A stretch of 64,000 nucleotides of DNA from PALSA-505 sp036501145 (GCA_036501145.1 DASYAV010000052.1:74503-138502), one strand, 5' to 3'. Counted from the stretch's first letter, positions 1-8,840 are shown. The notes: a model not told the origin generated them from the letters alone. Numbers and translations: made by a program.

Positions 1-77
1 TGTCACCTCTCCGTCTGAGGCCCGGGCCGCGCACGCGGCAGGGGCGGGCCCGGAAGCCGGTTCTCGCCGGCATCCTG

Positions 78-125
78 AATGACTGAGTACCCAGTCATTT
101 TAGAGTCACCGAAAGCTCTGGTCAA
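78..125 (-). promoter_or_regulatory. Leftward promoter with palindromic operator
   Basis: Read on the minus strand, TTGACC (120-125) and TAAAAT (97-102) are separated by exactly 17 bases, a near-consensus sigma-70 promoter. Immediately downstream, 78-99 is a 22-base dyad with arms AATGACTG and CAGTCATT (10 of 11 pairs match), the kind of site bound by TetR-family repressors. On the minus strand a GGAGAGG-like ribosome site lies at about 5-11, so the controlled gene probably starts just beyond the left edge. The regulator is not identifiable here. Confidence 0.6.
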
Positions 126-180
126 TTACGCCCGGGCCCGCATCGGCCGCCGCCCGCCCCGGCTCACAGCCGGTCTGGCC

Positions 181-1224
181 TCAAGGACACCGGGCCCACG
201 CCTCGAACAGCGTCATGGCGTCCATGGCCGCGACGACGTGCCCACCGTGGTAGCCGGCCTCGGCAGTGAGTTTCTCCAGGTCCGTGACGGTCCGCACCCG
301 CCCGCCGGTCACCGCGAACTCGATCAGGTCCTGCAGGTGACGCGAGGAGCCGGCCTCCGCCCCGGACATGAGCATCTCCGCGATCAGCACGTGCACACCC
401 GGCCGGCCGGCGCGCAGGCAGTTCCGCAGGATCTGGACCGCGTGGGCGTCGTCCCAGTCACATAGGACGATCCGCATGACGTAGAGGTCCCCGCCGGGTG
501 GCACCTCGTCCAGGAAGTCCCCGCCGGCCACCTCGGCGCGTCCGGCCAGGCCGTGCGCTGCCATGACCTCCGCTGCCTCCTTGATGGCCTCGGGCCGGTC
601 GAACAGCACGCCAGACGCGGCGGGCGCCGCGGCCAGGATCGCAGCCAGCAGGTCGCCCCGACCGCCGCCGACGTCCACGATCCGGGAGAACCGGGAGAAG
701 TCGTAATGCCGCGTCAGTTCGGCGGGAGACTCCGCGGTGTTCTGGCGCATGGCCGTGGTGAAATGGGCGCCCTCCTCCGGGTTCGCCCGGTAGTAATCCC
801 AGATCGTCATGCCGAGAGCGGGCTCGGCGGCGGGCAGCCCGGTCCGCACCACATCGCACAGCCGCCCCATCGGCAGCCAGAAGCCCGGGCTCGTGGTGGC
901 GATGGCCAGGTCACGGAGCGACTGGCCATCGGACCGCAGGCACTCGCCGGCCGGCGTGAGAGCGAACAAGCCGGGCTCGGTCTCGGTCAGCAGGCCGACC
1001 GAGACGCAGGCCAGCAGGAAACGCCGGCCCAGGCCGGGGTCCGCGCCTATGGCGCGGACCGTCTCGCCGGCGCTCTTCGGCCCCTGGGCCAGCTGATCTG
1101 CCAGGCCCAGCCGGGCCGCGGTGCCGATCACCTGGGCCGCCATCATGCTCTCGATGGTGGCGCACAACTGCATGACCGGGGCGGCATCCTGGCCCGCCAC
1201 CCCCGCCTGCGAATCCCCGGTCAC
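181..1224 (-). CDS. SAM-dependent O-methyltransferase-family protein
   Basis: A 347-residue class I methyltransferase of the acetylserotonin/plant-type O-methyltransferase family common in antibiotic clusters (DnrK, TcmN relatives). An N-terminal winged-helix dimerisation region (about 20-110) precedes the SAM-binding motif VDVGGGRGD (183-191), and an acidic motif GGDFLDEVP lies near 234-242. Where most active members carry a catalytic His in an LHDWxDE motif, this protein reads VLCDWDD, with Cys255 at that place. It may therefore methylate by another route, or do a different reaction as RdmB does in this fold. The GTG start sits 10 bases after the stop of the small membrane protein upstream, with GAGGCGG in between, so the two are probably co-translated. 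It is likely a tailoring enzyme for the neighbouring NRPS-like cluster; substrate unknown. Confidence 0.85.
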   Translation of the reverse strand: MTGDSQAGVAGQDAAPVMQLCATIESMMAAQVIGTAARLGLADQLAQGPKSAGETVRAIGADPGLGRRFLLACVSVGLLTETEPGLFALTPAGECLRSDGQSLRDLAIATTSPGFWLPMGRLCDVVRTGLPAAEPALGMTIWDYYRANPEEGAHFTTAMRQNTAESPAELTRHYDFSRFSRIVDVGGGRGDLLAAILAAAPAASGVLFDRPEAIKEAAEVMAAHGLAGRAEVAGGDFLDEVPPGGDLYVMRIVLCDWDDAHAVQILRNCLRAGRPGVHVLIAEMLMSGAEAGSSRHLQDLIEFAVTGGRVRTVTDLEKLTAEAGYHGGHVVAAMDAMTLFEAWARCP

Positions 1225-1234
1225 TCGTGCCGCC

Positions 1235-1678
1235 TCACGCGGCCGACTTGACCCGGGTGCGGTCGCGCGCGGCCGCCGAGACCGTGCTGCCCTCCCGGAG
1301 AGCCGCGTACGCGTACCACATCATGATCAGGCCCATGATGATCTCGAAACCGCAGATAGCCGCGCCCTCGGCGGCGTGCGCCTGCAGCCTCCAGATTCCC
1401 GGCAGGATGTTATACACCACGGTCAGCACGCCGAATATCAGCGCGATGACATAGCCGCGGCGGTATCCCATGAACATATAGGCGAGGCCGAACGCGGCTA
1501 CCAGAAACACGAACGGGATGAAGACGTTCATCAGGAACGGCATCCGGTGCATGAGCCACATCGGCACCTTCGCGTTCCACGTCGGGTTGTGGTAGTTGCT
1601 GACGACGTCATAGACAACGGTGATGATCGCCATGATGAGAAAGCTCATGGCGCCTTTCGTGTTACGCGATATCTCCAT
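1235..1678 (-). CDS. Small four-helix membrane protein
   Basis: A 147-residue integral membrane protein. I place the start at the ATG giving MEISRNTKGAM; an upstream in-frame extension of 35 residues has no protein-like character. Four hydrophobic segments are visible (about residues 10-28, 44-66, 72-90 and 100-122), and the C-terminus is short, charged and cytoplasmic-looking (RDRTRVKSA). The family was not recognised. It is transcribed away from the NRPS operon and just ahead of the methyltransferase, so it may share a divergent promoter region (1679-1905) with the NRPS genes. A role in transport or in membrane handling of the product is only a guess. Confidence 0.75.
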   Translation of the reverse strand: MEISRNTKGAMSFLIMAIITVVYDVVSNYHNPTWNAKVPMWLMHRMPFLMNVFIPFVFLVAAFGLAYMFMGYRRGYVIALIFGVLTVVYNILPGIWRLQAHAAEGAAICGFEIIMGLIMMWYAYAALREGSTVSAAARDRTRVKSAA

Positions 1679-1905
1679 CTGTGTCTCCCTGCCCGGATAT
1701 CTGTGTCTGCCTGCCCGGGTGCCGGGGCGGCAACGGGCGGCCCACGGCAGCTCATCCTTGCCCGCCACTATGCGCGCGGACACGTCACGTGCGCGTCACC
1801 CGCTCGTCGCCCGCCCCTGACACGCCTGCGCGACGCGTGGGTGACGGCCCACCAAGGACGATGGCCGTGCCGGTATCGCGGCGTCCGGCGCGAGGAGGTC
1901 TGCGG

Positions 1906-3738
1906 ATGCGCGCTCGGCACGGGCCCGGCGCAGGCCGGCGTAGGGCGGTCGTGCACGAGTTGTTCGAGCGTCAGGTGCGCAGGTCGCCTGCGGCGATCGC
2001 GGTGCTGGACCCCCGTCGCGGCGGCCTGACCTACGCCCAGCTGAACGCCCGGGCCAACCGGCTGGCCTGGCTGCTGCGGGCCCGGGACGTGCGGCGCGGC
2101 GACTTCGTGGCCCTGCGCGCGCGGAGATCCGCCTGCTGCGTGACGGCGATGCTGGCCGTGCTGAAGACGGGGGCGGCCTACGTGCCACTCGAAGACGGGC
2201 TGCCCGGGCGGCGGCTGCGCACGATGGTGGCGGAGTGTGCGCCGAAGCTGGTCCTCACGGTGCCCCCGCTGGACTGGGACGGGCCGGGCCCGCCAGTGCT
2301 GTCCCTGGCCGGGTGCGCGGCCGAGCTGGCCGGCCAGCCGGACCGTGACCTGGGGCTGGCAGTCAGCCCGGAGGACGTGATGTACGTACCGCACACGTCG
2401 GGCTCGACCGGGCAGCCCAAGGGCACGCTGGTGCCGCACCGCAGCATTCCGGGCTTCTTCGCGGGCACCGGCTATGCGGGCTGGGGTCCGGGGCATGCCT
2501 GGCTGCTGCACTCGGCGCTGTCCTGGGACGCGCACCTGCTCGAGGTCTACCCTGCGCTGCTCACCGGCGGCCGGGTCGTGATCGCCCCGGACAGCGCGGC
2601 TGATCCGGCCGGCATGGCCCGTTCGGCCACGGCACAAGGCGTGACGTGCCTGTTCCTGACCACATCGATCTTCAATCTGATCGTCGATCACGACGTAGCC
2701 GCGCTGGCCGGTGTCCGGCACCTGGTCGTCGGCGGCGAACCAGCGTCGCGCGACCACGTGGCGCGGGCGATGGCTGCCCTGCCGGGCACCCGGATCGTGA
2801 ACGGCTACGGCCCGTCGGAGTGCACCGTGTTCAGCACCGTGCACATCCTCAGCGCGGCCGACCTCGACCGCCCCGCGCTGCCCATCGGCCGGGCCGTCGG
2901 CGACCGCCGGGTCTGCGTGCTCGGCCCGCGGGGCCTGCCCGTCCCGGACGGCACACCGGGGGAGCTGTGCGTGGCCGGGCCCGCCGTGGCGCACGGATAC
3001 CTGCACCGGCCCGGGCTGACCGCGGAGCGTTTCGTCGCCGACCCGTCCGGCCTGGCACCCGGCCAGCGGATGTACCGCACCGGCGACATCGTCCGCCGGG
3101 CCGCGGACGGGGTCATCGAGTTCATCGGGCGCGCGGACACCCAGGTGAAGATCCGTGGGGTCCGGGCCGAACTGCCCGAGATCGAGGCGGTCCTCCGCGA
3201 GCATCCCGAGGTCAAGGACGCCGTGGTGGCCCTGGTTCCCGGTCCGGCGGGTGACGCCCAGCTCGCGGCCTACCTGGTGCTCGCCGAAGCGGCGGAGGTG
3301 ACCCCGGTCGGCCTGCGCCAGTACCTGCGGCGCACGCTGCCTGGCCCGATGATCCCGGCCACCTTCGCCCGCGTCGGCCAGATCCCGCTGACCCACAACG
3401 GCAAGGCCGACCGCGTCTTGCTGGCCGCTATCGGCGGCGAGCCGCTGGGCGCGACGGCCGGACCGGCTCCGGTGACCGAGCCGGAGCGGCGGATCGCCGC
3501 GGTCTGGCAGGCGGTGCTCGGGCTGGACCGCGTGGGGCTCGACGACAACTTCTTCGATCTCGGTGGCCACTCGCTGTCCGGCGTCGAGGCGCTGGCCGCC
3601 CTCCGGGAGGCCGGGTTCGAGGTCGCCGTGACCGACCTCATCCGGCACCAGACGGTCCGGTCCCTGGCGGGTCACCTGCGCGGGCAGGGCAGGTCGCCGG
3701 GCGCCGGGCGTGATCCATCCGCCGGCCAGGCCGGCTGA
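1906..3738 (+). CDS. Free-standing NRPS adenylation-PCP didomain
   Basis: About 610 residues; activates an amino acid as the adenylate and loads it on its own carrier domain. The ATG at 1906 is chosen because GAGGAGG lies 7 bases upstream. Adenylation core motifs are all visible: TSGSTGQPKG (from about residue 164), NGYGPSECT, GELCVAG, YRTGD, GRADTQVKIRG and the C-terminal Lys motif NGKADR. A carrier domain follows with DNFFDLGGHSL, the phosphopantetheine-attachment Ser being about residue 556. There is no condensation or thioesterase domain. Reading the ten pocket residues by eye gives roughly D-A-L-F-V-G-G-V-F-K, suggesting a hydrophobic or aromatic substrate, but I cannot assign it. The P450 begins 14 bases downstream, an arrangement known from NovH/NovI-type beta-hydroxylation of carrier-bound amino acids. 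The MbtH-like protein at 24.9 kb is a plausible activator. Confidence 0.92.
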   Translation: MRARHGPGAGRRRAVVHELFERQVRRSPAAIAVLDPRRGGLTYAQLNARANRLAWLLRARDVRRGDFVALRARRSACCVTAMLAVLKTGAAYVPLEDGLPGRRLRTMVAECAPKLVLTVPPLDWDGPGPPVLSLAGCAAELAGQPDRDLGLAVSPEDVMYVPHTSGSTGQPKGTLVPHRSIPGFFAGTGYAGWGPGHAWLLHSALSWDAHLLEVYPALLTGGRVVIAPDSAADPAGMARSATAQGVTCLFLTTSIFNLIVDHDVAALAGVRHLVVGGEPASRDHVARAMAALPGTRIVNGYGPSECTVFSTVHILSAADLDRPALPIGRAVGDRRVCVLGPRGLPVPDGTPGELCVAGPAVAHGYLHRPGLTAERFVADPSGLAPGQRMYRTGDIVRRAADGVIEFIGRADTQVKIRGVRAELPEIEAVLREHPEVKDAVVALVPGPAGDAQLAAYLVLAEAAEVTPVGLRQYLRRTLPGPMIPATFARVGQIPLTHNGKADRVLLAAIGGEPLGATAGPAPVTEPERRIAAVWQAVLGLDRVGLDDNFFDLGGHSLSGVEALAALREAGFEVAVTDLIRHQTVRSLAGHLRGQGRSPGAGRDPSAGQAG

Positions 3739-3752
3739 CAACAGGAGAGGCT

Positions 3753-5015
3753 ATGCAGGAGAACGCGCCGGCAACCCCGGCATCCCTGGCGGAGCGGTTC
3801 GCGAACGATCCGTACCGGGTGTACGCCGAGCTCCGTCAGGGGGCACCGGTGTACCGGGCCACGCTGCCCGACGGCAGCGCCGCGTGGATCGTGACCCGCT
3901 ACGCCGACGTGCGCAGCGCCCTGGCCGACGGCAGGCTGACCAAAGATCCCCGGGTGGCCGCGCAGGCCATGGCCTGCCGGCGGAACGAAACGGCCGCCCT
4001 GGGCGAGTCGGGTTCGCCGCTGGAAGACAACATGCTCTGCGTCGATCCGCCCCGGCACACCCGGCTCCGCAAGCTCATCAACGGCGCGTTCACCAGCGGC
4101 CGGGTGGAGGCGCTGCGGCCGCGGGTCCAGCAGATCGCCGACCAGCTGCTGGACGTCATCGCGCCGCGCGGCGGAGCCGACCTCATCGCTGAGTTCGCCA
4201 CCCCGCTGCCGGTCGCCGTGATCTGCGAGCTGATCGGCATCCCGGGCATCGACCACGAGAAGTTCCGCGGGTGGCTGACCGACCTGGCCGGCATCACCGT
4301 GACCGCGGTCACCGAAACCGCCCAGCGGGCGCAGCGGGAAGTCGCCGGCTATCTCGGGCAGCAGATCGACCGCAAACGCGAAGCACCCGGTGACGACCTG
4401 CTCAGCGCACTGCTGAGCGCCAGAGCCGATGACGGCAGCACGTTGTCCGGCTCGGAGCTGGTCTCGATGCTGTACCTGCTGCTCACCGCGGGCCACGAGA
4501 CCACGGCCAACCTCATCGGCAGCGGCGTCTACGCTCTGCTTCGCCACCCGGATCAGCTGGAACTGCTGCGCGAGCAGCCGGGTTTGCTGCCGTCGGCGAT
4601 CGAAGAGTTCCTGCGTTACGAGAGCCCGTTCAACGTGGCCAGTGCGCGGTTCACCGTCGAGGCCACACAGATCGGCGGGGTCACCATCCCGGCCGGCGAA
4701 GCGGTGCTGCCCGCCATCGGCTCGGCGAACCGCGACCCCGGCCAGTTCCCCGATCCGGACCGGCTGGAAATCCGGCGCCCGGCCGGCGGAAACCTGGTCT
4801 TCGGGCACGGCGTGCATTACTGCGCTGGAGCCCCGCTCGCCCGGCTGGAAGGCGAGGTCGCCTTCGGTGCCCTGCTGCACCGCCTCAGCGGGCTCCGGCT
4901 GGCTGTCCCGGCCGGCCAGCTCCGGTGGCAGCGCCCCTGCTTCCTGATCCGCGGGCTGAGCGAGCTTCCCGTCCGGTTCACCCCGCAGCCTGGCCCGCAG
5001 GAGGACGGGCGGTGA
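3753..5015 (+). CDS. Cytochrome P450 (bacterial class I, CYP)
   Basis: A 420-residue soluble P450 monooxygenase. The I-helix oxygen-activation motif AGHETT lies at about 246-251, an ExxR-type motif in EEFLRYESPF, and the haem-ligand loop FGHGVHYCAGAPLAR has Cys at residue 357. Length and motifs match intact bacterial P450s; electrons would come from ferredoxin/reductase partners not seen nearby. AGGAGAGG sits just ahead of the ATG. It lies between the adenylation-PCP gene and the condensation-like gene, and its stop overlaps the next GTG (GTGA), so the three are one translational unit. By analogy with NovI/NikQ the likely job is beta-hydroxylation of the aminoacyl group held on the upstream carrier domain; this is an inference from gene order, not from sequence specificity. 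Confidence 0.93.
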   Translation: MQENAPATPASLAERFANDPYRVYAELRQGAPVYRATLPDGSAAWIVTRYADVRSALADGRLTKDPRVAAQAMACRRNETAALGESGSPLEDNMLCVDPPRHTRLRKLINGAFTSGRVEALRPRVQQIADQLLDVIAPRGGADLIAEFATPLPVAVICELIGIPGIDHEKFRGWLTDLAGITVTAVTETAQRAQREVAGYLGQQIDRKREAPGDDLLSALLSARADDGSTLSGSELVSMLYLLLTAGHETTANLIGSGVYALLRHPDQLELLREQPGLLPSAIEEFLRYESPFNVASARFTVEATQIGGVTIPAGEAVLPAIGSANRDPGQFPDPDRLEIRRPAGGNLVFGHGVHYCAGAPLARLEGEVAFGALLHRLSGLRLAVPAGQLRWQRPCFLIRGLSELPVRFTPQPGPQEDGR

Positions 5016-6733
5016 CCGCGGGCCCTGTCCGCAGCGGGCCGCTCAGCCACGCCCAGCATCTGTTCTGGCTGGAGGAATTCCGCGGGGCCGGCTGCGGCTG
5101 GGCCAACGTGATCATCGACATCGGCATCCCGCCGGGAGCCCGCCAGGAAGACGTGCTGGACACGGTCAACGTCCTGGTCGAACGGCACGAGGCGCTGCGT
5201 ACCTGCTTCCTGGCCGACGAGCCGGTCCAGGTGGTGCACGCGCCCCGGCCCGTGGCGGTGGAACTGATCCACGTCGAGGACAGCCGGGAGATCCCCGCCG
5301 CTGCCGCGCGAGCCTGCGCGGACGCCGGCTGGCACCTCATCGATCTGGCGCGGAATTTCCCGCTGCGCGCCAGGCTGATCGTGGCCGGATCCACTCCGGC
5401 ACGGCTGATCATCACCGCGAATCACGTCGCCATGGACGGCGTCAGCATGGAAATCCTCCGGGAGGAGTTCGGCACGCTGCTGCGCGGCCGGGCGGACGGC
5501 AGCCCGGCCGGCCCGCCGCCCGTCACCGACCAGCCAATCGATCTCGCGCTCCGGGAACGCTCACCGGAGGGGCGGCGGGCCAACGCGGACGCGCTGCTGT
5601 GGTGGGAAGAGCATTTCGCCGGCATGCCGAACGCCGCCTTCCGGCCGGCCGGGCCCGGCGTGGATGAGACCGGCCAGCTCTACGAGATCGTCATGGAATC
5701 ACCGGGGATCGCCGCGGCCGTCCAGCATCTGGAGCTGCGCGGCTTGCGCGCGGGTGACACCCTGCTGACCGCATTCGGCGCGCTGCTCGCAACGCGGACC
5801 GGGCGCCACCGGCTGCCGTTCCTCACCGTGTCGGCGAACCGCGCGGATGACTCGGTGCGCCGCACCGTGGGCAGCCTGGCCCAGCAGGTGCCGGTGGCGG
5901 TGGACCTGTCCGGCGATCCATCATTTTCGGGCCTGGTGCGCCGGACCCGACCGGCGATCGTGACCGCGTACTCCTGCGGCACCTACGACTTCGCGGAGAT
6001 GAAGGCCAGGGAGCGACGGCATGCGCTGCGCCGGGGCGTGCACATCGCCCCGTTGCCGGTGTTCAACTTCTTCAGCGGAGCCCCGGCCGGCGGCTCCGGC
6101 GCCAGCCCGCCCAGCCCTCCGCAGGCCCCGCCGTGCCTGCCGCCGGACGGATCGGGCATCTCCCCGTTGCGGGTGGCACCGGTCAGCTCCGGGCGCCACG
6201 ACTGTTTCGTGTTTCAGGTTGACCCCCGGCCACCCGCGGCGACGGTGACGCTGTACTGCAATGCGGCCACCCGGGCGGCGGGCGAACACCTCGCGTCGGC
6301 GTTCGAGGCGCTGATGATCCGCGCCGCCACGGACCCCAGCCTGCCAGTCACCGAACTCGCCGCAAAATGCGGGATCCAGCCGGACGCCCCCGAGCCCGGC
6401 TGGGCCATGGTGGACAACTGCTGGGTCAACCCCGGTCAGGTGGCCCGGCTGCTGTGCGCTCATCCAGGCGTGGCGGCGGCGGACGCGTTCGCCGTCACTG
6501 ATGCGGCCGGCCGGACGTCCCTGGTGGCCTTCGTCACCGCGGCGCCGGGCGGACGGCCGGATCCGTTCAGCCTCCGCCGGCTGGTGATCGATGCCCTGCC
6601 GCGGCACCCGCTGGCCCTGGCCCCGCACCACTTCGTCATATGCGACGGCATGCCAGCCCCGCCGCGCGACCTGGCCGCCTGGCGCGGGCAAACCGTGCTG
6701 GCCAGTGGATCGGGGACCGCAGCCCCACCCTGA
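5012..6733 (+). CDS. Stand-alone condensation-domain protein with a degenerate A-subdomain-like tail
   Basis: About 573 residues. Start GTG at 5012 overlaps the P450 stop and has AGGAGG 7 bases upstream. The N-terminal 440 residues look like an NRPS condensation domain: opening GPLSHAQHLFWLEE, ERHEALRT, and the active-site motif reading NHVAMDG (137-143). The second His (138) and Asp142 of the usual HHxxxDG are present, the first His is Asn. The last 130 residues (GWAMVDNCWVNPGQVARLL through DGMPAPPRDL) resemble the small C-terminal subdomain of adenylate-forming enzymes, but without the catalytic Lys motif. This is not a standard NRPS module. It could join the carrier-bound, hydroxylated amino acid to an acyl or amine partner; an ester-forming or purely binding role is also possible. 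Confidence 0.85.
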   Translation: MTAGPVRSGPLSHAQHLFWLEEFRGAGCGWANVIIDIGIPPGARQEDVLDTVNVLVERHEALRTCFLADEPVQVVHAPRPVAVELIHVEDSREIPAAAARACADAGWHLIDLARNFPLRARLIVAGSTPARLIITANHVAMDGVSMEILREEFGTLLRGRADGSPAGPPPVTDQPIDLALRERSPEGRRANADALLWWEEHFAGMPNAAFRPAGPGVDETGQLYEIVMESPGIAAAVQHLELRGLRAGDTLLTAFGALLATRTGRHRLPFLTVSANRADDSVRRTVGSLAQQVPVAVDLSGDPSFSGLVRRTRPAIVTAYSCGTYDFAEMKARERRHALRRGVHIAPLPVFNFFSGAPAGGSGASPPSPPQAPPCLPPDGSGISPLRVAPVSSGRHDCFVFQVDPRPPAATVTLYCNAATRAAGEHLASAFEALMIRAATDPSLPVTELAAKCGIQPDAPEPGWAMVDNCWVNPGQVARLLCAHPGVAAADAFAVTDAAGRTSLVAFVTAAPGGRPDPFSLRRLVIDALPRHPLALAPHHFVICDGMPAPPRDLAAWRGQTVLASGSGTAAPP

Positions 6734-6793
6734 CCCTGTCCGCGGCCGTGTCCGGTGATGTCAGCACGCCAGCAAGCAGCGGGAGGAGCAGTG

Positions 6794-8161
6794 GTGAAGG
6801 CCGGCACCCGGCTTCCCGGGGGCAGCGCGCCAGACCGGGAACTGCACAGGACCGCCTCCTGGCGGTCCGCCGCGCTGCTCGCCGCCGCCGCCGCCCTGCA
6901 GATCACCATCACGATGGGGCCGATGGCCGGTGAGCTGGCCAACATCCAGCCGCTCATCTGGGCTTTCGCGGCCGCGGCCGGGCTTGTCCAGTGCCTGTTC
7001 ATCGCGGAGCTGGCCACCCACTTCCCGCATCGCGCCGGGGGCACGGCCACCTACGCGTACGAGGCGTTTGGCGACAGGTACAGATGGCTGCCGGCCGTGT
7101 CCAGCTGGGGGTACTGGTTCGCCTGGACCCCGGGGATCGCGGTGAACCTCATCCTGGCCGCGGGCTACCTCCGTGCGACGGTCGCCCCGCATGTCAGCAT
7201 GGTCGTGCTGAGCCTGGCGCTGGGCGCCGCGCTGTACGGGCTCAACGCCCGCGGCCTGCGCATCAGCGTCAGGGTCACCGCCACCTTGATCACGCTGACC
7301 GCGCTGCCGCTTGCCGCGCTGCTGATGGCCCCCCTGGCGGACCCGGCGCTGTTCCATGGCGGATACGTCTGGCCCTTGCACTTCCCGGCCGGTCACGGTG
7401 CCCCGGCAGGCCTGATCATCAAGTGGCTCTTCGTCGCCGCGTGGTCCGCCTACGGCGCCGAGATGGGCTCGACGGTCTTTGCCGAGTGCCGGGCCACGGA
7501 ACGAACGGCGGTGCGCGGGATGGCGGTCGCCGGGACGGCGTGCCTGGCCGGGTTCACCCTGGTGCCGCTGGTCATGACCGGGATCGTCGGCGCGGGTAGG
7601 CTGGGCGCCAGCCCGGCCACGGTCTTCCTGGTGCCGGCCCGGGTCGTGCTGGGCGGAGCGGGGGCGACGATCACCGGCCTCATGCTCGCGGGCGCGCTGG
7701 TCGCTGGTGCGCAGGCGTACATCATCTCTTCTTCCCGGACGCTCTACCAGATGGCACGCGATGGGTACATGCCGCGGATGTTCCAGCGGGTGAACCGCTA
7801 CGGGGTGCCGTTCAACACGGTGCTGTGTGACGCGGCGGTGATCGCGCTGCTGGTCGGCGTCTTCGGGACGAACGTGGTCAACGTGGTCGCCGCCGCCAAC
7901 ACCGGGTATCTGCTGGTCTTCGTCATCTTGCCGGTCGGTTTTGTGATGGTCCGGCGGCGCCGGAGCCGGGCCGGTGATGCCCTGGTCATGCCGCGGTGGA
8001 TGACGGCGGTGGCGCTGGTGTTCGCCGTCTTCAACGCGATCTTGCTGGTAGCCGGCGCCACGCTGTGGGGCCCCAGGATCTGGCTGACCGGCGCGGTGGT
8101 CATGACCGTGGTGTTCCCGCTCATGATGCTGCGGGCCCGGGAGGAGAAACGTGCCCGGTGA
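6794..8161 (+). CDS. APC-family amino acid/polyamine permease
   Basis: About 455 residues with roughly 12 hydrophobic segments spread over the whole length. The sequence has the APC superfamily look: an early ITMGPMAG segment, AELATHFPHRAGGTATYAYEAFG after helix 2, and SSSRTLYQMARDGYMPRMFQRVNRYGVPFN, the conserved loop after helix 8. GGGAGGAG lies 6 bases before the GTG at 6794; a GTG three bases earlier and an ATG further upstream are alternatives. It follows the condensation-protein gene by 60 bases in the same direction, so it probably belongs to the operon and imports a precursor amino acid or exports a product. The last 41 bases overlap the convergent TetR gene. Confidence 0.88.
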   Translation: MKAGTRLPGGSAPDRELHRTASWRSAALLAAAAALQITITMGPMAGELANIQPLIWAFAAAAGLVQCLFIAELATHFPHRAGGTATYAYEAFGDRYRWLPAVSSWGYWFAWTPGIAVNLILAAGYLRATVAPHVSMVVLSLALGAALYGLNARGLRISVRVTATLITLTALPLAALLMAPLADPALFHGGYVWPLHFPAGHGAPAGLIIKWLFVAAWSAYGAEMGSTVFAECRATERTAVRGMAVAGTACLAGFTLVPLVMTGIVGAGRLGASPATVFLVPARVVLGGAGATITGLMLAGALVAGAQAYIISSSRTLYQMARDGYMPRMFQRVNRYGVPFNTVLCDAAVIALLVGVFGTNVVNVVAAANTGYLLVFVILPVGFVMVRRRRSRAGDALVMPRWMTAVALVFAVFNAILLVAGATLWGPRIWLTGAVVMTVVFPLMMLRAREEKRAR

Positions 8162-8840
8162 GGCTCTGCTCCGCACCGGTCACCATGAGGCCGAGGCCAA
8201 ACTCGAACTGGGCGTCCATGTCACATTCGCCGCAGAGGCTGATGGCCAGCGCGAACAGCGAGTCCGGCACGCTGCCGGGTACCAGCGCGGCGACCCGGCG
8301 GAAGCGGTGCAGGTCATCCTCCTCCGGCCCCGGCAGCGCCTGCGAGGTGGCCCACGAGACCTCCGCCAGCGCGTATCCCTGGGCGTAGACAAGCACGGCG
8401 CGCAGCAGCGCGACCGCCTGGTCCTCCCGGCACCCCCCGGAGATCATGGCACGGACCCACGCGTCGAGGACCTGAAGGAAGCTGGCGGGCACGACGGCGC
8501 GCCCGGCCAGCAGCGGAGAGACGGCCGGGTGGCGGCGGATCACGTCACGGACCGCGCGGGCATAGCCGCGCAGTGCGTCCTGCCAGCTCATCTGGCCGGC
8601 CGCGGGGGGAGCCAGTTCGGCCAGCATGGCCTCGACGATCCCGTCGAGCAGCGCGTCCTTGCTGGCTACGTAGCTGTACAGGGACATCCCCTTGACGCCC
8701 AGCTCAGCGCCGAGCTTGTGCATGCTCAGCGCGGCCAGGCCGTGCGCGTCAGCGTAGTCCAGCGCCGCCCGCAGCACCCGCTCCCTGGTCAGCCGGGGGC
8801 GTGTGCGCGAACGCGCTCCACCGGTCGCCGCCGTGGTCAT
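8121..8840 (-). CDS. TetR-family transcriptional regulator
   Basis: 239 residues. The N-terminal helix-turn-helix runs about 18-65 (RERVLRAALDYADAHGLAALSMHKLGAELGVKGMSLYSYVASK in part), followed by a helical ligand-binding domain of the kind seen in TetR subclass proteins that control drug exporters. It is divergent from the three-gene ABC exporter at 8941, and the 100-base gap holds two copies of a 13-base dyad plus a third half site. The simplest reading is a repressor of the exporter (and of itself), relieved by the exported compound. The 3' end overlaps the convergent permease gene by 41 bases. Confidence 0.92.
   Translation of the reverse strand: MTTAATGGARSRTRPRLTRERVLRAALDYADAHGLAALSMHKLGAELGVKGMSLYSYVASKDALLDGIVEAMLAELAPPAAGQMSWQDALRGYARAVRDVIRRHPAVSPLLAGRAVVPASFLQVLDAWVRAMISGGCREDQAVALLRAVLVYAQGYALAEVSWATSQALPGPEEDDLHRFRRVAALVPGSVPDSLFALAISLCGECDMDAQFEFGLGLMVTGAEQSLTGHVSPPGPAAS

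Noticed and set aside
1768..3741. Long open frame on the minus strand opposite the adenylation gene
   Set aside because: Composition is Arg/Gly/Gln/His-rich with no domain; it is the usual mirror frame of a GC-rich gene.
6761..8176. 471-codon minus-strand frame opposite the permease
   Set aside because: Asp/His/Arg-rich shadow of a membrane protein gene; no motif, no ribosome site.
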